This document shows, piece by piece, positions 10,018 to 18,853 of a DNA stretch of 48,192 nucleotides. The notes beneath the pieces were generated by a model. The model made no database searches and was not told the origin of the DNA. It saw only the letters and a list, made by a program, of their open reading frames with translations. Origin of the DNA: an uncultured Thermomicrobiales bacterium. GTDB taxonomy: Bacteria > Chloroflexota > Chloroflexia > Thermomicrobiales > UBA6265. Position numbers and translations under genes: made by a program. The stretch lies in the NCBI GenBank assembly GCA_902806355.1, contig CADCWI010000114.1, positions 1-48,192 on the forward strand. Direction: 5' to 3'. Each line of letters starts with the position of its first letter. The first letter of the stretch is position 1.

Positions 10018-11124
10018 TCAGGGCAACGGGGAAGGGACCAGACGCAAGCTATCGCGCGTCACCACGACGATCCAGCCGGAGCCGATCTCGACCCGTCGCT
10101 CGCGTCCCTTCGCTCCAGCCACCCGGAGGATCTCTCCGACCCGGTTGGATCCGATCTCGACGCCTGGTGCATGGTGCCGGCACCACTGCACCAGCACTCG
10201 CCGCCGCACCGCCAGCGGCAACGCAACCAACCATCGCGTTGGCAGGACCTCCAGGTTCTCCAGCCCATCGAGCGCGAGCATGGCCTGCCGATCCAGCTCA
10301 TCACTGTCCTCTCCGGCAAGCTCCGCGAACCGCGCCAGATTGGCCACCGCACCTGGAGCGATGGCCTCGAGCACTGGCAGCCCCTGATGCCGGACCGCGT
10401 TCCGGCGAAACGTGGCGTCCGTATTCGACTCGTCTTCGACGATAGGCAGATCGAGGCATTCGGCGAAGCTCCGGACCGACTCGGCCGGCTCCTCCAGGAA
10501 CGGTCGCCAGATCCGTACGATCCGACGGTGTCCTCCCCCGTCATCCTCCCACCATGGGACTTCGAGCGGGCTGAGCACACGCATCCCCGACGCGCCACGC
10601 ATGCCCGATCCACGGAGCAGATGCAACAACACCGTTTCCGCCTGGTCTCGCTGGTGATGACTGAGCGCCACCGCATACGCACCGGACCGTTCCGCCGCAT
10701 CGGCGAACGCCCGGTATCGCTCCCGGCGCAACGCTTCCTCGAGCCCAACCCCCCGATGCCGCTCCACCGCTTTGCTGGAAATGGTGCAGACCTCGCATTC
10801 GACACCGAGCGAATGAGCAACCTCGACCGCCTGCCGTGCCTCCGTCGCTGAGCCCGACCGGATTGCGTGGTCGACATGCACGGCACGGACATCCACAAGC
10901 CCGAGCCGCCGCATCAGAGCCAGCCCGGCGAGAAGCGCAAGCGAATCTCCGCCGCCGGAGAATCCGCAGACGATCCGAACCGGCCGATCGCCATCCAGCG
11001 CCACGATCGACCGCCGCAGTCGCTGAACGAGACCCGATTCTTGAGCTTGAATCTGGGATGGCACATTCATCACATCACCATCATGAGCGATGCCAGGCAG
11101 CCGGCAATGTCTTGCTTGTGACAC
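10018..11124 (-). CDS. tilS: tRNA(Ile)-lysidine synthase
   Basis: TilS converts C34 of the CAU-anticodon isoleucine tRNA to lysidine so that it reads AUA instead of AUG. The N-terminal ATP-pyrophosphatase domain carries the PP-loop SGGGDSLALL, followed by VDHAIRSGSATEA and SHHQRDQAETVLL, all family hallmarks. The downstream domain is shorter than in E. coli. The longest frame starts at GTG 11124; ATG 11070 is an equally plausible start, since the first 18 residues are not conserved and neither site has a strong ribosome-binding sequence. A tRNA with a CAU anticodon lies directly upstream on the same strand. Confidence 0.93.
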   Translation of the reverse strand: MSQARHCRLPGIAHDGDVMNVPSQIQAQESGLVQRLRRSIVALDGDRPVRIVCGFSGGGDSLALLAGLALMRRLGLVDVRAVHVDHAIRSGSATEARQAVEVAHSLGVECEVCTISSKAVERHRGVGLEEALRRERYRAFADAAERSGAYAVALSHHQRDQAETVLLHLLRGSGMRGASGMRVLSPLEVPWWEDDGGGHRRIVRIWRPFLEEPAESVRSFAECLDLPIVEDESNTDATFRRNAVRHQGLPVLEAIAPGAVANLARFAELAGEDSDELDRQAMLALDGLENLEVLPTRWLVALPLAVRRRVLVQWCRHHAPGVEIGSNRVGEILRVAGAKGRERRVEIGSGWIVVVTRDSLRLVPSPLP

Positions 11125-11161
11125 CTGGCCTTCTCATTGCCAGAGCTTCAATCGAACAACA

Positions 11162-11193
11162 GAAAAGACGGGGACTGTGGAGCCATCCCGTCT
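11162..11193 (-). terminator. Possible attenuating terminator between the CAU tRNA and tilS
   Basis: On the minus strand AGACGGG (11187-11193) can pair with CCCGTCT (11166-11172) across a 14-nt loop, followed by a short T run. It could end the tRNA transcript or let part of it read into tilS. Confidence 0.4.
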
Positions 11194-11214
11194 CGCCTCT
11201 CGTTGTATCCCATT

Positions 11215-11289
11215 TGGTGCCGACGGGTGGATTCGAACCACCGGCCAAAGGCTTATGAGTCCTTTGCTCTGCCACTGAGCTACGCCGGC
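11215..11289 (-). tRNA. tRNA with CAT anticodon (elongator Met or Ile2)
   Basis: A 75-nt cloverleaf with encoded CCA. Acceptor stem GCCGGCG/CGTCGGC, D stem GCTC/GAGC, anticodon loop CTCATAA and T arm GGTGG-TTCGAAT-CCACC are complete. The last pair of the anticodon stem is an A31-G39 mismatch. It lacks the initiator features (mismatched 1-72 pair, three G-C pairs below the loop). Sequence alone does not separate elongator methionine from the lysidine-modified isoleucine tRNA. The adjacent tilS makes the latter worth testing. Confidence 0.92.
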
Positions 11290-11304
11290 CCAGGCAACGC
11301 TGAA

Positions 11305-11334
11305 ATCCTAACAAACGCCGCCGAGCAGAGTCAA
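11305..11334 (-). promoter_or_regulatory. Promoter of the CAU tRNA
   Basis: On the minus strand TTGACT (11329-11334) and TAGGAT (11305-11310) are separated by 18 bp, and the -10 box ends 15 bases before the tRNA. Confidence 0.6.
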
Positions 11335-11575
11335 ACCGGGCCGCCTATCCCACGCTACGAACCAGCGCAGGCTGGACATTCGGAAAGCACTGTACATACA
11401 TCTGGCGGACCGGACCATCCCATGCAATGATCGGAGCAATAGAACTCCACAAAAGAATGCTGCTTCGTGAGAGGAACTCGCCGGTTCTCACCAGATCGAC
11501 CTTCTGACGCATCCGGCCGTGCCGGCATGCGCGGTGCCCCATTGTGTCTTTTTCCCGCCAACGAAAAATGGAGCG

Positions 11576-12352
11576 ATGCCAGTGATCGAGGTACCCGTAT
11601 CCACCGACGATTCGATGCTCCCCGGCACGTGCATAGGGGCTAGCCGGGGACGGTCGATCCGCATTGCCATGTGCTGCGTGCTGATGCTTCTCGTCGCGCT
11701 CGCGACACCATGGGACGTCGGAGCCTCACCGTCATCGGCCCGCCCATCCACTACCTCCCCGCTGTACGCGGCCCAACAGGCCGACAACGACGGTGACTCC
11801 TTTTCGGATGATATCGATCCGGACGATGACAACGACCAGGTCATGGACGACATGGACGAGGATCCGTTCAACGCCCCGTCTTCGGCGGTGGAGACGCCGG
11901 ATATCATCGCGCCGGATCAGGACACTGACAATGATGGAATCGAAAACATCATGGATCCGGATGATGACAACGACGTCATCGAGGACGACGAGGATCCCGC
12001 TCCGTTCACTCCGGTCCCGCCATCCAATACGCCCGCTCCCCCGACCGAGACCCCCGATACGCCCGGCGTGGAAGCACCCGCTCCCGTGCAGCCGGACGTT
12101 GTGCAGCCCGACAGACCGGTGGTCCAGCGAGATTCACCTCTGCCTCCCCCCAGGCCAGCAACAGATGGACCGGGAACGTTCGCCGTCCAGTCCCGGACAC
12201 AAGACTCCGCACCGCTCGTCGCCGCGCTCCCATCGACCGGCAATACCGGTGACATCCGGCCGGATTCCTCCTGGCCGCTCCTTCCCGTGACCCTTGCGGC
12301 GATCCTTGGAGGAAGCGGATTGCTGCTCCGGCAACGATCGAGTCGCCCATAA
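11576..12352 (+). CDS. LPXTG-anchored surface protein with thrombospondin type 3-like acidic repeats
   Basis: 258 residues from ATG 11576 (GGAG just upstream, rather close); ATG 11612 is an alternative. An N-terminal hydrophobic segment (IAMCCVLMLLVALA) acts as signal sequence. Two acidic blocks, DNDGDSFSDDIDPDDDNDQ and DTDNDGIENIMDPDDDNDV, resemble the calcium-binding repeats of thrombospondin type 3/OmpA linker regions. A Pro/Thr-rich stalk follows. The C-terminus reads LPSTG (218-222), then a hydrophobic stretch (PLLPVTLAAILGGSGLLL) and RQRSSRP, the full sortase sorting signal. Inferred role: calcium-stabilised protein attached to the cell wall. No sortase gene is in the window. Confidence 0.75.
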   Translation: MPVIEVPVSTDDSMLPGTCIGASRGRSIRIAMCCVLMLLVALATPWDVGASPSSARPSTTSPLYAAQQADNDGDSFSDDIDPDDDNDQVMDDMDEDPFNAPSSAVETPDIIAPDQDTDNDGIENIMDPDDDNDVIEDDEDPAPFTPVPPSNTPAPPTETPDTPGVEAPAPVQPDVVQPDRPVVQRDSPLPPPRPATDGPGTFAVQSRTQDSAPLVAALPSTGNTGDIRPDSSWPLLPVTLAAILGGSGLLLRQRSSRP

Positions 12353-12400
12353 TCGCACGCATGGCTCTGGCGCGTTTCGGCGGTTGATCGAGCCTTCGGA

Positions 12401-12409
12401 TGCTACACT
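12401..12409 (+). promoter_or_regulatory. Extended -10 element before pcrA
   Basis: TGC followed by TACACT lies about 110 bases before the likely pcrA start. No matching -35 is convincing. Confidence 0.3.
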
Positions 12410-12517
12410 CGAGACATGGACGGACGCCGCCGGATGTTCCCCTCGGAGATCGCTCCGGCCCCCCTCCATGTCTCCTCTCGGTTGTGCTGGCCCCCAAACA
12501 AGGCGGAAGCCCCTTAT

Positions 12518-14815
12518 ATGCTCGATCACGCTTCCAGGCTCCTCGAAGGCCTCAATCCCGAACAGCAACGGGCGGTTGTAACCACGGAGGGTCCGGTCCT
12601 CGTCGTGGCGGGCCCCGGCTCGGGGAAGACCCGGGTGCTTACGCATCGGATCGCGTACCTGATCGAAGAAAAGGGCGTGGTTCCCGAGCAGATCCTGGCT
12701 GTCACGTTCACGAACAAGGCTGCACGCGAGATGCGGGAGCGGATCGATCGCCTCGTTGCCGGCGATGCTGCCTCGGGCCTCGTGATGGGCACGTTCCACT
12801 CACTCGGCGTGCGCATCCTCCGGCAGAATCCCGGCATCGTGGCCGACCGGATCGGTCTCCTGCCCAACTTCCTGATCTACGACGATGGCGATCAGTTGGA
12901 GCTTGCCAAGCAGGCGATCAAGGCGGTCGACCTCGATCCCAAGCAGATCGCACCACGCCGCATGCTTTCGCGGATCTCCGCCGCAAAGAGCCAGCTCATC
13001 TCGGCCGATGAGCTGGTCGACCAGGCGGAAACCTATGACGACGAGGTGGTCGTCCGGGTGTACCGGGAGTATGAGCGGATCCTGCGGCGCGCCAACGCCG
13101 TGGATTTCGATGACCTGCTCGGGCTTCCGATCCGGCTCTTCGATGAGGACCCGAACGTCCTGGCACGGTACCAGCAGAAGTTCCGGTACATCATGGTCGA
13201 CGAGTATCAGGACACGAACCGGGTGCAGTATGTCCTCGTGACGGCGCTCTCCGGCCACTGGAACAACCTGTTCGTCGTCGGCGATCCGGACCAGTCGATC
13301 TATGCCTGGCGACAGGCCGATATCAAGAACATCCTCGACTTCGAGAAAGACTACCCATCGGCCACCGAGATTCACCTCGAGCTGAACTACCGGTCCACCC
13401 AGCGCATCGTGCAGGCGGCGGACCGGCTGATCCGGGACAACGAGCAGCGGATCGATCGCCGCATGCGAACCGAGAATGCCGAAGGCGAACCAATCGTCCT
13501 CCGCGAGCTCGCCGACCAGAACCACGAAGCCCAGTTCATCGTCAGTGAGATCAGGCGCCTGCTCGGCTCCGGCCGGTATCACGGCGACGACATCGCGATC
13601 ATGTACCGGACCACCGCCCAAAGCCGTGTCATCGAGGAAGCGTTTCGCGTCACGGACATCCCCTACCGCATCGTTGGCGGCGTGAGGTTCTACGAGCGCA
13701 AGGAGGTTCGGGACGTTCTGGCGGTCTTGCGCCTGCTGCACAATCCGCAGGATCGTCTCAGCCTTGACCGCATCATCGCCAACATGCCGATCGGACGCGG
13801 TTTCGGACCGAAGGCGATGGAGACTGCGACGACGTGGGCTGCGGTCAACGGGCTTCCGGTCCTTGACGCGTTCATCGCTACCGTACCCTCCGCATCGGGC
13901 ATTGGCACGATCGACCCACCATCGTTCTCGAATGCGGGGCAATCGGGTGCCCAACGGATCGGTACCGCCCTTGCCCAGCTCCGCGAGACATCGCGGACAT
14001 CCTCGTTGGCCGAGCTCTTCGATGCGATCGTCGACAAGACCGGCTACCGGAACACCTTCAACGAAGGGACGGAGGATGACCTCCAGCGCTGGGCCAACGT
14101 GCTCGAGCTGCGAGCCGATCTCGAACGCTATGACGCGGTGGATCCTCGTGAAGCGCTCGCCGCGTATCTGGAACAGGTATCCCTGATCGCCGATGTCGAC
14201 GCGATGAGTGAGGACCCACGGAGCCAGGTCACGCTCATCACGCTCCATTCCGCCAAGGGACTCGAGTTCCCGGTGGTATTCATCGCGGGCGTCGAGGAGG
14301 GCCTGCTTCCGATCAGTCGCGCGGTCGAGGCGGAGCCGATCGACCCCGCGCAACTCGAGGAAGAGCGCCGCCTGTTCTACGTCGGCGTGACGAGAGCGGA
14401 GAAGCTGCTTTACTTGTCGTTCGCGTCCAGCCGGATGACCTATGGGCGCTACAACTCCGGGGTGGCCTCTCGTTTCCTGCAGGCGATTCCCGCCGAAGTC
14501 GTCCGCAGTGTCTCCCGTTCATCGGCGGGACGCGGCGGCGGTACTGGCAGGATGTCGAGTGCATCCTCGGGCCCGCTCTCCGCGCGCGTTTCGTCGTCGT
14601 GGTCGTCGTCATCGGGCCTTTCGGACACGCCCGCGCTGAAGGAACCGCTCCCCGAGTTCAAGGCGGGCCAGAAAGTCTTTCATCCCAAGTTCGGCGAAGG
14701 CGTCATCGGGGAGGTGTTGCCACGCAGGGACGACATCGAGCTCACCGTCGAGTTTCGCTTCCATGGCCGGAAGCGCCTGATGGCTACGCTGGCGAAGCTG
14801 GACATCGTGGGGTGA
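12518..14815 (+). CDS. pcrA: ATP-dependent DNA helicase PcrA/UvrD
   Basis: A superfamily 1A 3'-5' helicase for nucleotide excision and mismatch repair and for clearing replication blocks. The start chosen is ATG 12518, giving 765 residues, the usual size; the frame is open back to 12416 but those residues are not family-like. Walker A GPGSGKT is at 32-38. VTFTNKAAREMRERI, VDEYQDTN, GDPDQSIYAWRQAD, LELNYRS, LHSAKGLEFPVVF and YVGVTRAEKLLYL are helicase motifs Ia to VI in order. The C-terminal Tudor-like end (GQKVFHPKFGEGVI) is typical of PcrA. It heads a probable operon with the dGTPase homologue and dnaG. Confidence 0.97.
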   Translation: MLDHASRLLEGLNPEQQRAVVTTEGPVLVVAGPGSGKTRVLTHRIAYLIEEKGVVPEQILAVTFTNKAAREMRERIDRLVAGDAASGLVMGTFHSLGVRILRQNPGIVADRIGLLPNFLIYDDGDQLELAKQAIKAVDLDPKQIAPRRMLSRISAAKSQLISADELVDQAETYDDEVVVRVYREYERILRRANAVDFDDLLGLPIRLFDEDPNVLARYQQKFRYIMVDEYQDTNRVQYVLVTALSGHWNNLFVVGDPDQSIYAWRQADIKNILDFEKDYPSATEIHLELNYRSTQRIVQAADRLIRDNEQRIDRRMRTENAEGEPIVLRELADQNHEAQFIVSEIRRLLGSGRYHGDDIAIMYRTTAQSRVIEEAFRVTDIPYRIVGGVRFYERKEVRDVLAVLRLLHNPQDRLSLDRIIANMPIGRGFGPKAMETATTWAAVNGLPVLDAFIATVPSASGIGTIDPPSFSNAGQSGAQRIGTALAQLRETSRTSSLAELFDAIVDKTGYRNTFNEGTEDDLQRWANVLELRADLERYDAVDPREALAAYLEQVSLIADVDAMSEDPRSQVTLITLHSAKGLEFPVVFIAGVEEGLLPISRAVEAEPIDPAQLEEERRLFYVGVTRAEKLLYLSFASSRMTYGRYNSGVASRFLQAIPAEVVRSVSRSSAGRGGGTGRMSSASSGPLSARVSSSWSSSSGLSDTPALKEPLPEFKAGQKVFHPKFGEGVIGEVLPRRDDIELTVEFRFHGRKRLMATLAKLDIVG

Positions 14816-14861
14816 ACGATCCTGAGGGAATCCGCTACGCAGAGTGGCACCGTTACCTGAG

Positions 14862-15953
14862 ATGAGAGACACACCCATATTGGCCAATCCTTCCGACTCT
14901 CGCGGTACTGGTTCTCGTAAACGCCTCCTCGAACACGTCGCCTCTATGAGCGAACAGAGGGAGCAGCATCTCGCCCCGCTCGCTACACGCTCCAACGAAG
15001 CAAGGGCGGCACGGCGGATCGCCGAAGAACCCAGTTCCTTGCGAACGGAGTTTCAGCGCGACCGGGACCGGATCATCCACACCAAGAGTTTTCGTCGCCT
15101 CATGCACAAGACCCAGGTCTTCATTCGGCCGCCCGGCGATCATGTCAGGACCCGCCTGACGCATACGCTCGAGGTCACGCAGATCGCCCGCACGATCGGA
15201 CGCGCGCTGAGGTTGAACGAGGACTTGATCGAGGCAATCGGGATGGGTCACGATCTCGGCCACACGCCGTTCGGCCACGTTGGCGAGCGGGCGCTGGCAT
15301 CGGTCGTTCCCGGATTCCGGCACAATGAACAGAGTCTCCGGATCGTCGATGTGCTGGAACGGGACGGTCGCGGACTCAACCTGACCGAGCATGTTCGGGA
15401 CGGCATCCTGAAGCACTCCAAGTCCCGCGCGTCACTCTTCGGCAATATGTCCGGTGAGCCGGCGACGCTCGAAGGAGCGGTCCTGAAGATCGCCGACGGC
15501 GTAGCCTATCTCAGTCACGATCTCGACGATGCCGTGCGCGCCGGTATCCTGTCGGACGCGGACGTTCCGGCGCGAGTCACCCGTACCCTGGGCAACCGTC
15601 ACTCGGTCCGCATCGATACGATGGTCACAGACATCGTGCTTTCATCGAACGTTGTTTCGGAACGGGGCGTGATCGCGATGTCGCCGGACATCGAGGAAGC
15701 ATCCCAGGAGCTCCGCGCGTTCCTGTTCGAACGAGTCTATGATCCGATCAATCAGCTTCCCGAGACCCAGAGGGCCTATCACGTAGTGAGGGACCTGTAT
15801 CATCATCTGGTGGAGCATTACGATCTCTTGCCGGCCGGGGTGGACGCTGCCCCTGTCGATGATTCGATTGAGCGAAGAACGGTCGATTATGTCGCTTCCA
15901 TGACCGACCGGTACGCGCTCGAGCTGAGTGAGCGCCTCGCGATCAGGATCTGA
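14862..15953 (+). CDS. dgt: Deoxyguanosinetriphosphate triphosphohydrolase-like protein
   Basis: An HD-domain hydrolase related to dGTPase, which removes triphosphate from dNTPs and so adjusts nucleotide pools. The metal ligands are visible in RLTHTLEV and MGHDLGHTPFGHVGE, and DGVAYLSHDLDDA carries the later HD-family aspartate. The family core begins at REQHLAPLATRS, so ATG 14946 is the most protein-like start; ATG 14862 and GTG 14844 extend it by 28 and 34 unconserved residues, and none has a clear ribosome site. It lies between pcrA and dnaG. The dnaG linkage is common in Gram-positive genomes. Confidence 0.92.
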   Translation: MRDTPILANPSDSRGTGSRKRLLEHVASMSEQREQHLAPLATRSNEARAARRIAEEPSSLRTEFQRDRDRIIHTKSFRRLMHKTQVFIRPPGDHVRTRLTHTLEVTQIARTIGRALRLNEDLIEAIGMGHDLGHTPFGHVGERALASVVPGFRHNEQSLRIVDVLERDGRGLNLTEHVRDGILKHSKSRASLFGNMSGEPATLEGAVLKIADGVAYLSHDLDDAVRAGILSDADVPARVTRTLGNRHSVRIDTMVTDIVLSSNVVSERGVIAMSPDIEEASQELRAFLFERVYDPINQLPETQRAYHVVRDLYHHLVEHYDLLPAGVDAAPVDDSIERRTVDYVASMTDRYALELSERLAIRI

Positions 15954-15982
15954 TTTTCACGTACACGGTCGGGATCATCGCC

Positions 15983-17866
15983 ATGGCACGAGACGCCGTT
16001 TCCGAGATTCGCGAACGCATAGACATCGTCGACCTGATACAGGGCTACGTCCCGTCACTCAAGCGGGCGGGGCGCAGTAGCAAGGGGCTGTGCCCGTTTC
16101 ATCAGGAAAAGACGCCGTCGTTCGTCGTGTTTCCGGACTCCCAGAATTTCCACTGCTTCGGGTGCGGCAAGGGCGGTGACCTGTTCACCTTCTACATGCT
16201 GGTCGAGCATGTAGAGTTCCGGGAAGCCCTCACAGAACTGGCATCGCGCGCTGGTGTCACCCTGGATGTCGCGGCGCCAATAAACCCTGAGCGCGACGAA
16301 CACCGCAACCGTCTCGTCGAGATCAACGAGCTTGCCGCGACGTTTTTCAGCCACGTCCTCAATCAATCCCCGGAGGGTGCTGCCGGCAGGGACACCATCG
16401 CTGCTCGCGAGATCTCGCCCGAGATGGTCGACCGGTTCACCCTCGGCTTCGCACCGGATTCGTGGGATCGCCTCCTGACGTACCTGCAGACGCGAAACGT
16501 CAAGCCGGACGATGCCTTCGAGGCCGGCCTCCTCCAGAAGCGGGACTCCGGGGGTTTCTACGACCGGTTCCGCAATCGGCTCATGTTTCCGATTCGCGAT
16601 CGTGGCGGAAGCATCGTCGGCTTCGGGGGCCGTGTTGTCGGTGATGCCCAGCCCAAGTACCTCAATTCGCCGCAGACACCGATCTTCGACAAGAGCAGCC
16701 TCGTTTATGCCCTGGACCGGGCCAGGGATGCGATCAGGAAGTCGGAAGAGGTGGTGATTGTCGAAGGGTACATGGACGTGATTGCCGCCCACCAGTTCGG
16801 CTACGAGAACGTGGTCGCCTCGATGGGAACCGCCCTCACCGAAGCCCAGGTTGGATTGGTCAAGCGCTCGGCCAAACGGATCGTGCTTGCTCTCGACGCG
16901 GATGCCGCCGGCCAGATGGCGACCATCCGCGGTCTGGAGACCATGAGGGATGCGCTCGACGCCGATGAGACTCCGGTGCCCGACGCGATGGGGATGATCC
17001 GGTTCGAGCGAAAGCTCAAGGCCGAGATCGCCATCGTCGCGCTTCCCGAGGGCAAGGATCCCGATGAGCTGATCCGACGAACGCCCGAACGGTGGCCGGA
17101 GATCGTGAAGAACGCCAAGCCGTTCATGGACTTCACGATCGAGACATTGACAAGCGGGATAAACCAGGCGGACCCCCGGGCAAAGTCGGACGTCGTCGCG
17201 CGGGTCGCGCCACTCCTCCAACAGATTCCCGACCGGATCGTCCAGGGGCATTACATCAGTCTTCTGGCGAAGCGACTCGGACTCGAGGAACGGCTCGTCC
17301 TGTCCGAGACCCGGCGGACGAAACTTGGCGAACGTCCCCGCGCGACACGCTCGGGTCTAACACCGGAAGCCAAGGAACGCGTTGCCCGGCGGTCAACCGA
17401 GGACTACGTGGTTGCACTGCTCCTGAAGCACCCGGACCTTACGCGTGATGTCGCGTTGCGTATCCCGATCGAGGAGCTGACAGACGCTCGCAATCGGGAG
17501 ATCGTTCGCGTGCTGCGTGATGAGGAAGTATCCCAGCTGCCGCCGGAGCAGATCGTGCTGGGCCTGGAGGATCACCTGGCCGATCACGCCGAAGCGCTGC
17601 TGGAGTCGTTGCAAGGTCGACCGGAACAGTTTCCGGGTCAGATCCAGCAGGAAGCGACGCAGATGCTGGTCAAGCTCGGCAAAGAGCGCTTTGATTTCCT
17701 CATGAAGCAGCTCGATGCCACCCTTCAGACGGCCCTTCAGGAGCGGGATAGGGACGCCATGGCATCGATCAAAGAACAGATCGGCGCGCTGGCGGAGCGG
17801 CACCGTCAATACTACCCCCCACCAAGCCCCTATTTTCTCGATACCCGTTCACCGCAATCGAGATAA
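15983..17866 (+). CDS. dnaG: DNA primase
   Basis: DnaG makes RNA primers for replication. 627 residues. The N-terminal zinc finger CPFHQEKTPSF...HCFGCGKGGD uses Cys37, His40, Cys58 and Cys61. The Toprim domain has EGYMDVIAAHQFG (near 260) and LALDADAAGQMA. The C-terminal 170 residues form the less conserved DnaB-interacting region. ATG 15983 has only a weak upstream site but matches the family N-terminus exactly. rpoD, which often follows dnaG, does not follow here. Confidence 0.96.
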   Translation: MARDAVSEIRERIDIVDLIQGYVPSLKRAGRSSKGLCPFHQEKTPSFVVFPDSQNFHCFGCGKGGDLFTFYMLVEHVEFREALTELASRAGVTLDVAAPINPERDEHRNRLVEINELAATFFSHVLNQSPEGAAGRDTIAAREISPEMVDRFTLGFAPDSWDRLLTYLQTRNVKPDDAFEAGLLQKRDSGGFYDRFRNRLMFPIRDRGGSIVGFGGRVVGDAQPKYLNSPQTPIFDKSSLVYALDRARDAIRKSEEVVIVEGYMDVIAAHQFGYENVVASMGTALTEAQVGLVKRSAKRIVLALDADAAGQMATIRGLETMRDALDADETPVPDAMGMIRFERKLKAEIAIVALPEGKDPDELIRRTPERWPEIVKNAKPFMDFTIETLTSGINQADPRAKSDVVARVAPLLQQIPDRIVQGHYISLLAKRLGLEERLVLSETRRTKLGERPRATRSGLTPEAKERVARRSTEDYVVALLLKHPDLTRDVALRIPIEELTDARNREIVRVLRDEEVSQLPPEQIVLGLEDHLADHAEALLESLQGRPEQFPGQIQQEATQMLVKLGKERFDFLMKQLDATLQTALQERDRDAMASIKEQIGALAERHRQYYPPPSPYFLDTRSPQSR

Positions 17867-18218
17867 GCCCTCGATCGTTCCAGGCATGAATCCCCTGGTG
17901 ATGAGACATCCAGGCGATTGCGCACCCTGCCGGGAGCGCTAGGCACGAACCGCATACCGCGGCCACGGGTGAACACCATTCCCTACCCCAAAATCTGCGG
18001 AGCACGCTGGCGGGAGACACGAGCACCGTCGTGACGATCCATCACAGCCCGCGTAGGACCTCCTGTGACTCCCGCGACGAAGCCACGGCGCTTTCCCCAA
18101 GCACAGCAAATGGGCATGGTCGCCCGTTTCTGATCCGGAATCCGTATGACGCGGTGACCGGTCCTTCGCTCCCCGTCAGGACATCGCGGGTGCCGATGTC
18201 TTTCCCCGCCGGTTAACG
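17867..18218. other. Non-coding gap after dnaG
   Basis: About 350 bp with no frame I can support and no clear terminator or structured RNA. It ends at the tRNA-Pro terminator. Confidence 0.5.
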
Positions 18219-18244
18219 AAAAAGAGCGGCCTTGCTGGCCGCTC
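18219..18244 (-). terminator. Rho-independent terminator of tRNA-Pro
   Basis: On the minus strand an 8-bp perfect stem GAGCGGCC/GGCCGCTC with a 5-nt loop is followed by TTTTT, 9 bases after the tRNA. Confidence 0.85.
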
Positions 18245-18252
18245 CTGCACTG

Positions 18253-18327
18253 TCGGGGAGAGAGGATTCGAACCTCCGACCTCAGCGTCCCGAACGCTGC
18301 GCGCTAACCGGGCTGCGCCACTCCCCG
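18253..18327 (-). tRNA. tRNA-Pro (CGG)
   Basis: The acceptor stem CGGGGAG/CTCCCCG has the C1-G72 pair typical of proline tRNAs. The anticodon stem CAGCG/CGCTG closes the loop TTCGGGA, giving CGG. A73 is present and CCA is not encoded. Confidence 0.94.
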
Positions 18328-18337
18328 CCACGGCCGG

Positions 18338-18367
18338 AGCATACCATGGCGACCGGTCCTGTCGCAA
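18338..18367 (-). promoter_or_regulatory. Promoter of tRNA-Pro
   Basis: On the minus strand TTGCGA (18362-18367) and TATGCT (18338-18343) are 18 bp apart; the -10 box ends 10 bases before the tRNA. Confidence 0.55.
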
Positions 18368-18523
18368 CGGCCTGAGCCGTTCGCTGAATTCGCGATAGGC
18401 CACCTGGATCACCATCGAATACGCCCTTACCGTACCCATCCCGGCGCTCTCCACAATAACGACAACTGGAGTGTCATTACGCTGGAGGCCGCCGTGTCTC
18501 CTCGAATATCGGCGTCCAAGTCC

Positions 18524-18546
18524 GAGTTGTAGACCACGACTACAAC
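18524..18546. repeat. Perfect inverted repeat, possible operator
   Basis: AGTTGTAG and CTACAACT flank a 7-base spacer (ACCACGA). The spacing resembles a dimeric repressor site. It lies about 130 bases before tRNA-Arg and hpf. No T run follows, so it is not an intrinsic terminator. Confidence 0.4.
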
Positions 18547-18674
18547 TGTACCGGGACACTTTTCCTTCTTTCGGTTCGTGTGTTGTCCTCTCACACGGTG
18601 GCATGATTGGCATGTGCTGCGGTGAGGAGATGAGTATGGTACGATCCCGCACACAAACTGGAATGTTGGTTGTT

Positions 18675-18750
18675 GCCCGTGTAGCTCAGTGGATAGAGCG
18701 CCACCGTCCTAAGGTGGGCGTCGGGGGTTCGAGTCCCTCCGCGGGCGCCA
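18675..18750 (+). tRNA. tRNA-Arg (CCT)
   Basis: A 76-nt cloverleaf with encoded CCA. Acceptor GCCCGTG/CGCGGGC, anticodon stem CCACC/GGTGG around GTCCTAA gives anticodon CCT (reads AGG). The discriminator is G73. It lies about 100 bases upstream of hpf and may share its transcript. Confidence 0.94.
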
Positions 18751-18853
18751 TGTTTCACCGTCGCCTCTTCACATTCCAGCCGGCGATTTCCCTGCTCTGT
18801 GAATCTGCTCCCGAACGTTCTCGTCGTGGTTCGCGGAAAGGATGCAAGACGTC

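Larger units (their letters stand above)
18328..18674. other. Divergent region between tRNA-Pro and tRNA-Arg
   Basis: No supported gene. It contains the tRNA-Pro promoter and a perfect 8-bp inverted repeat (AGTTGTAG/CTACAACT) at 18524-18546. A promoter for tRNA-Arg must lie near its right end, but no box is convincing. Confidence 0.5.

Noticed and set aside
11215..11289. Initiator tRNA-fMet
   Set aside because: The 1-72 pair is a normal G-C, and the three G-C pairs next to the anticodon loop are missing.
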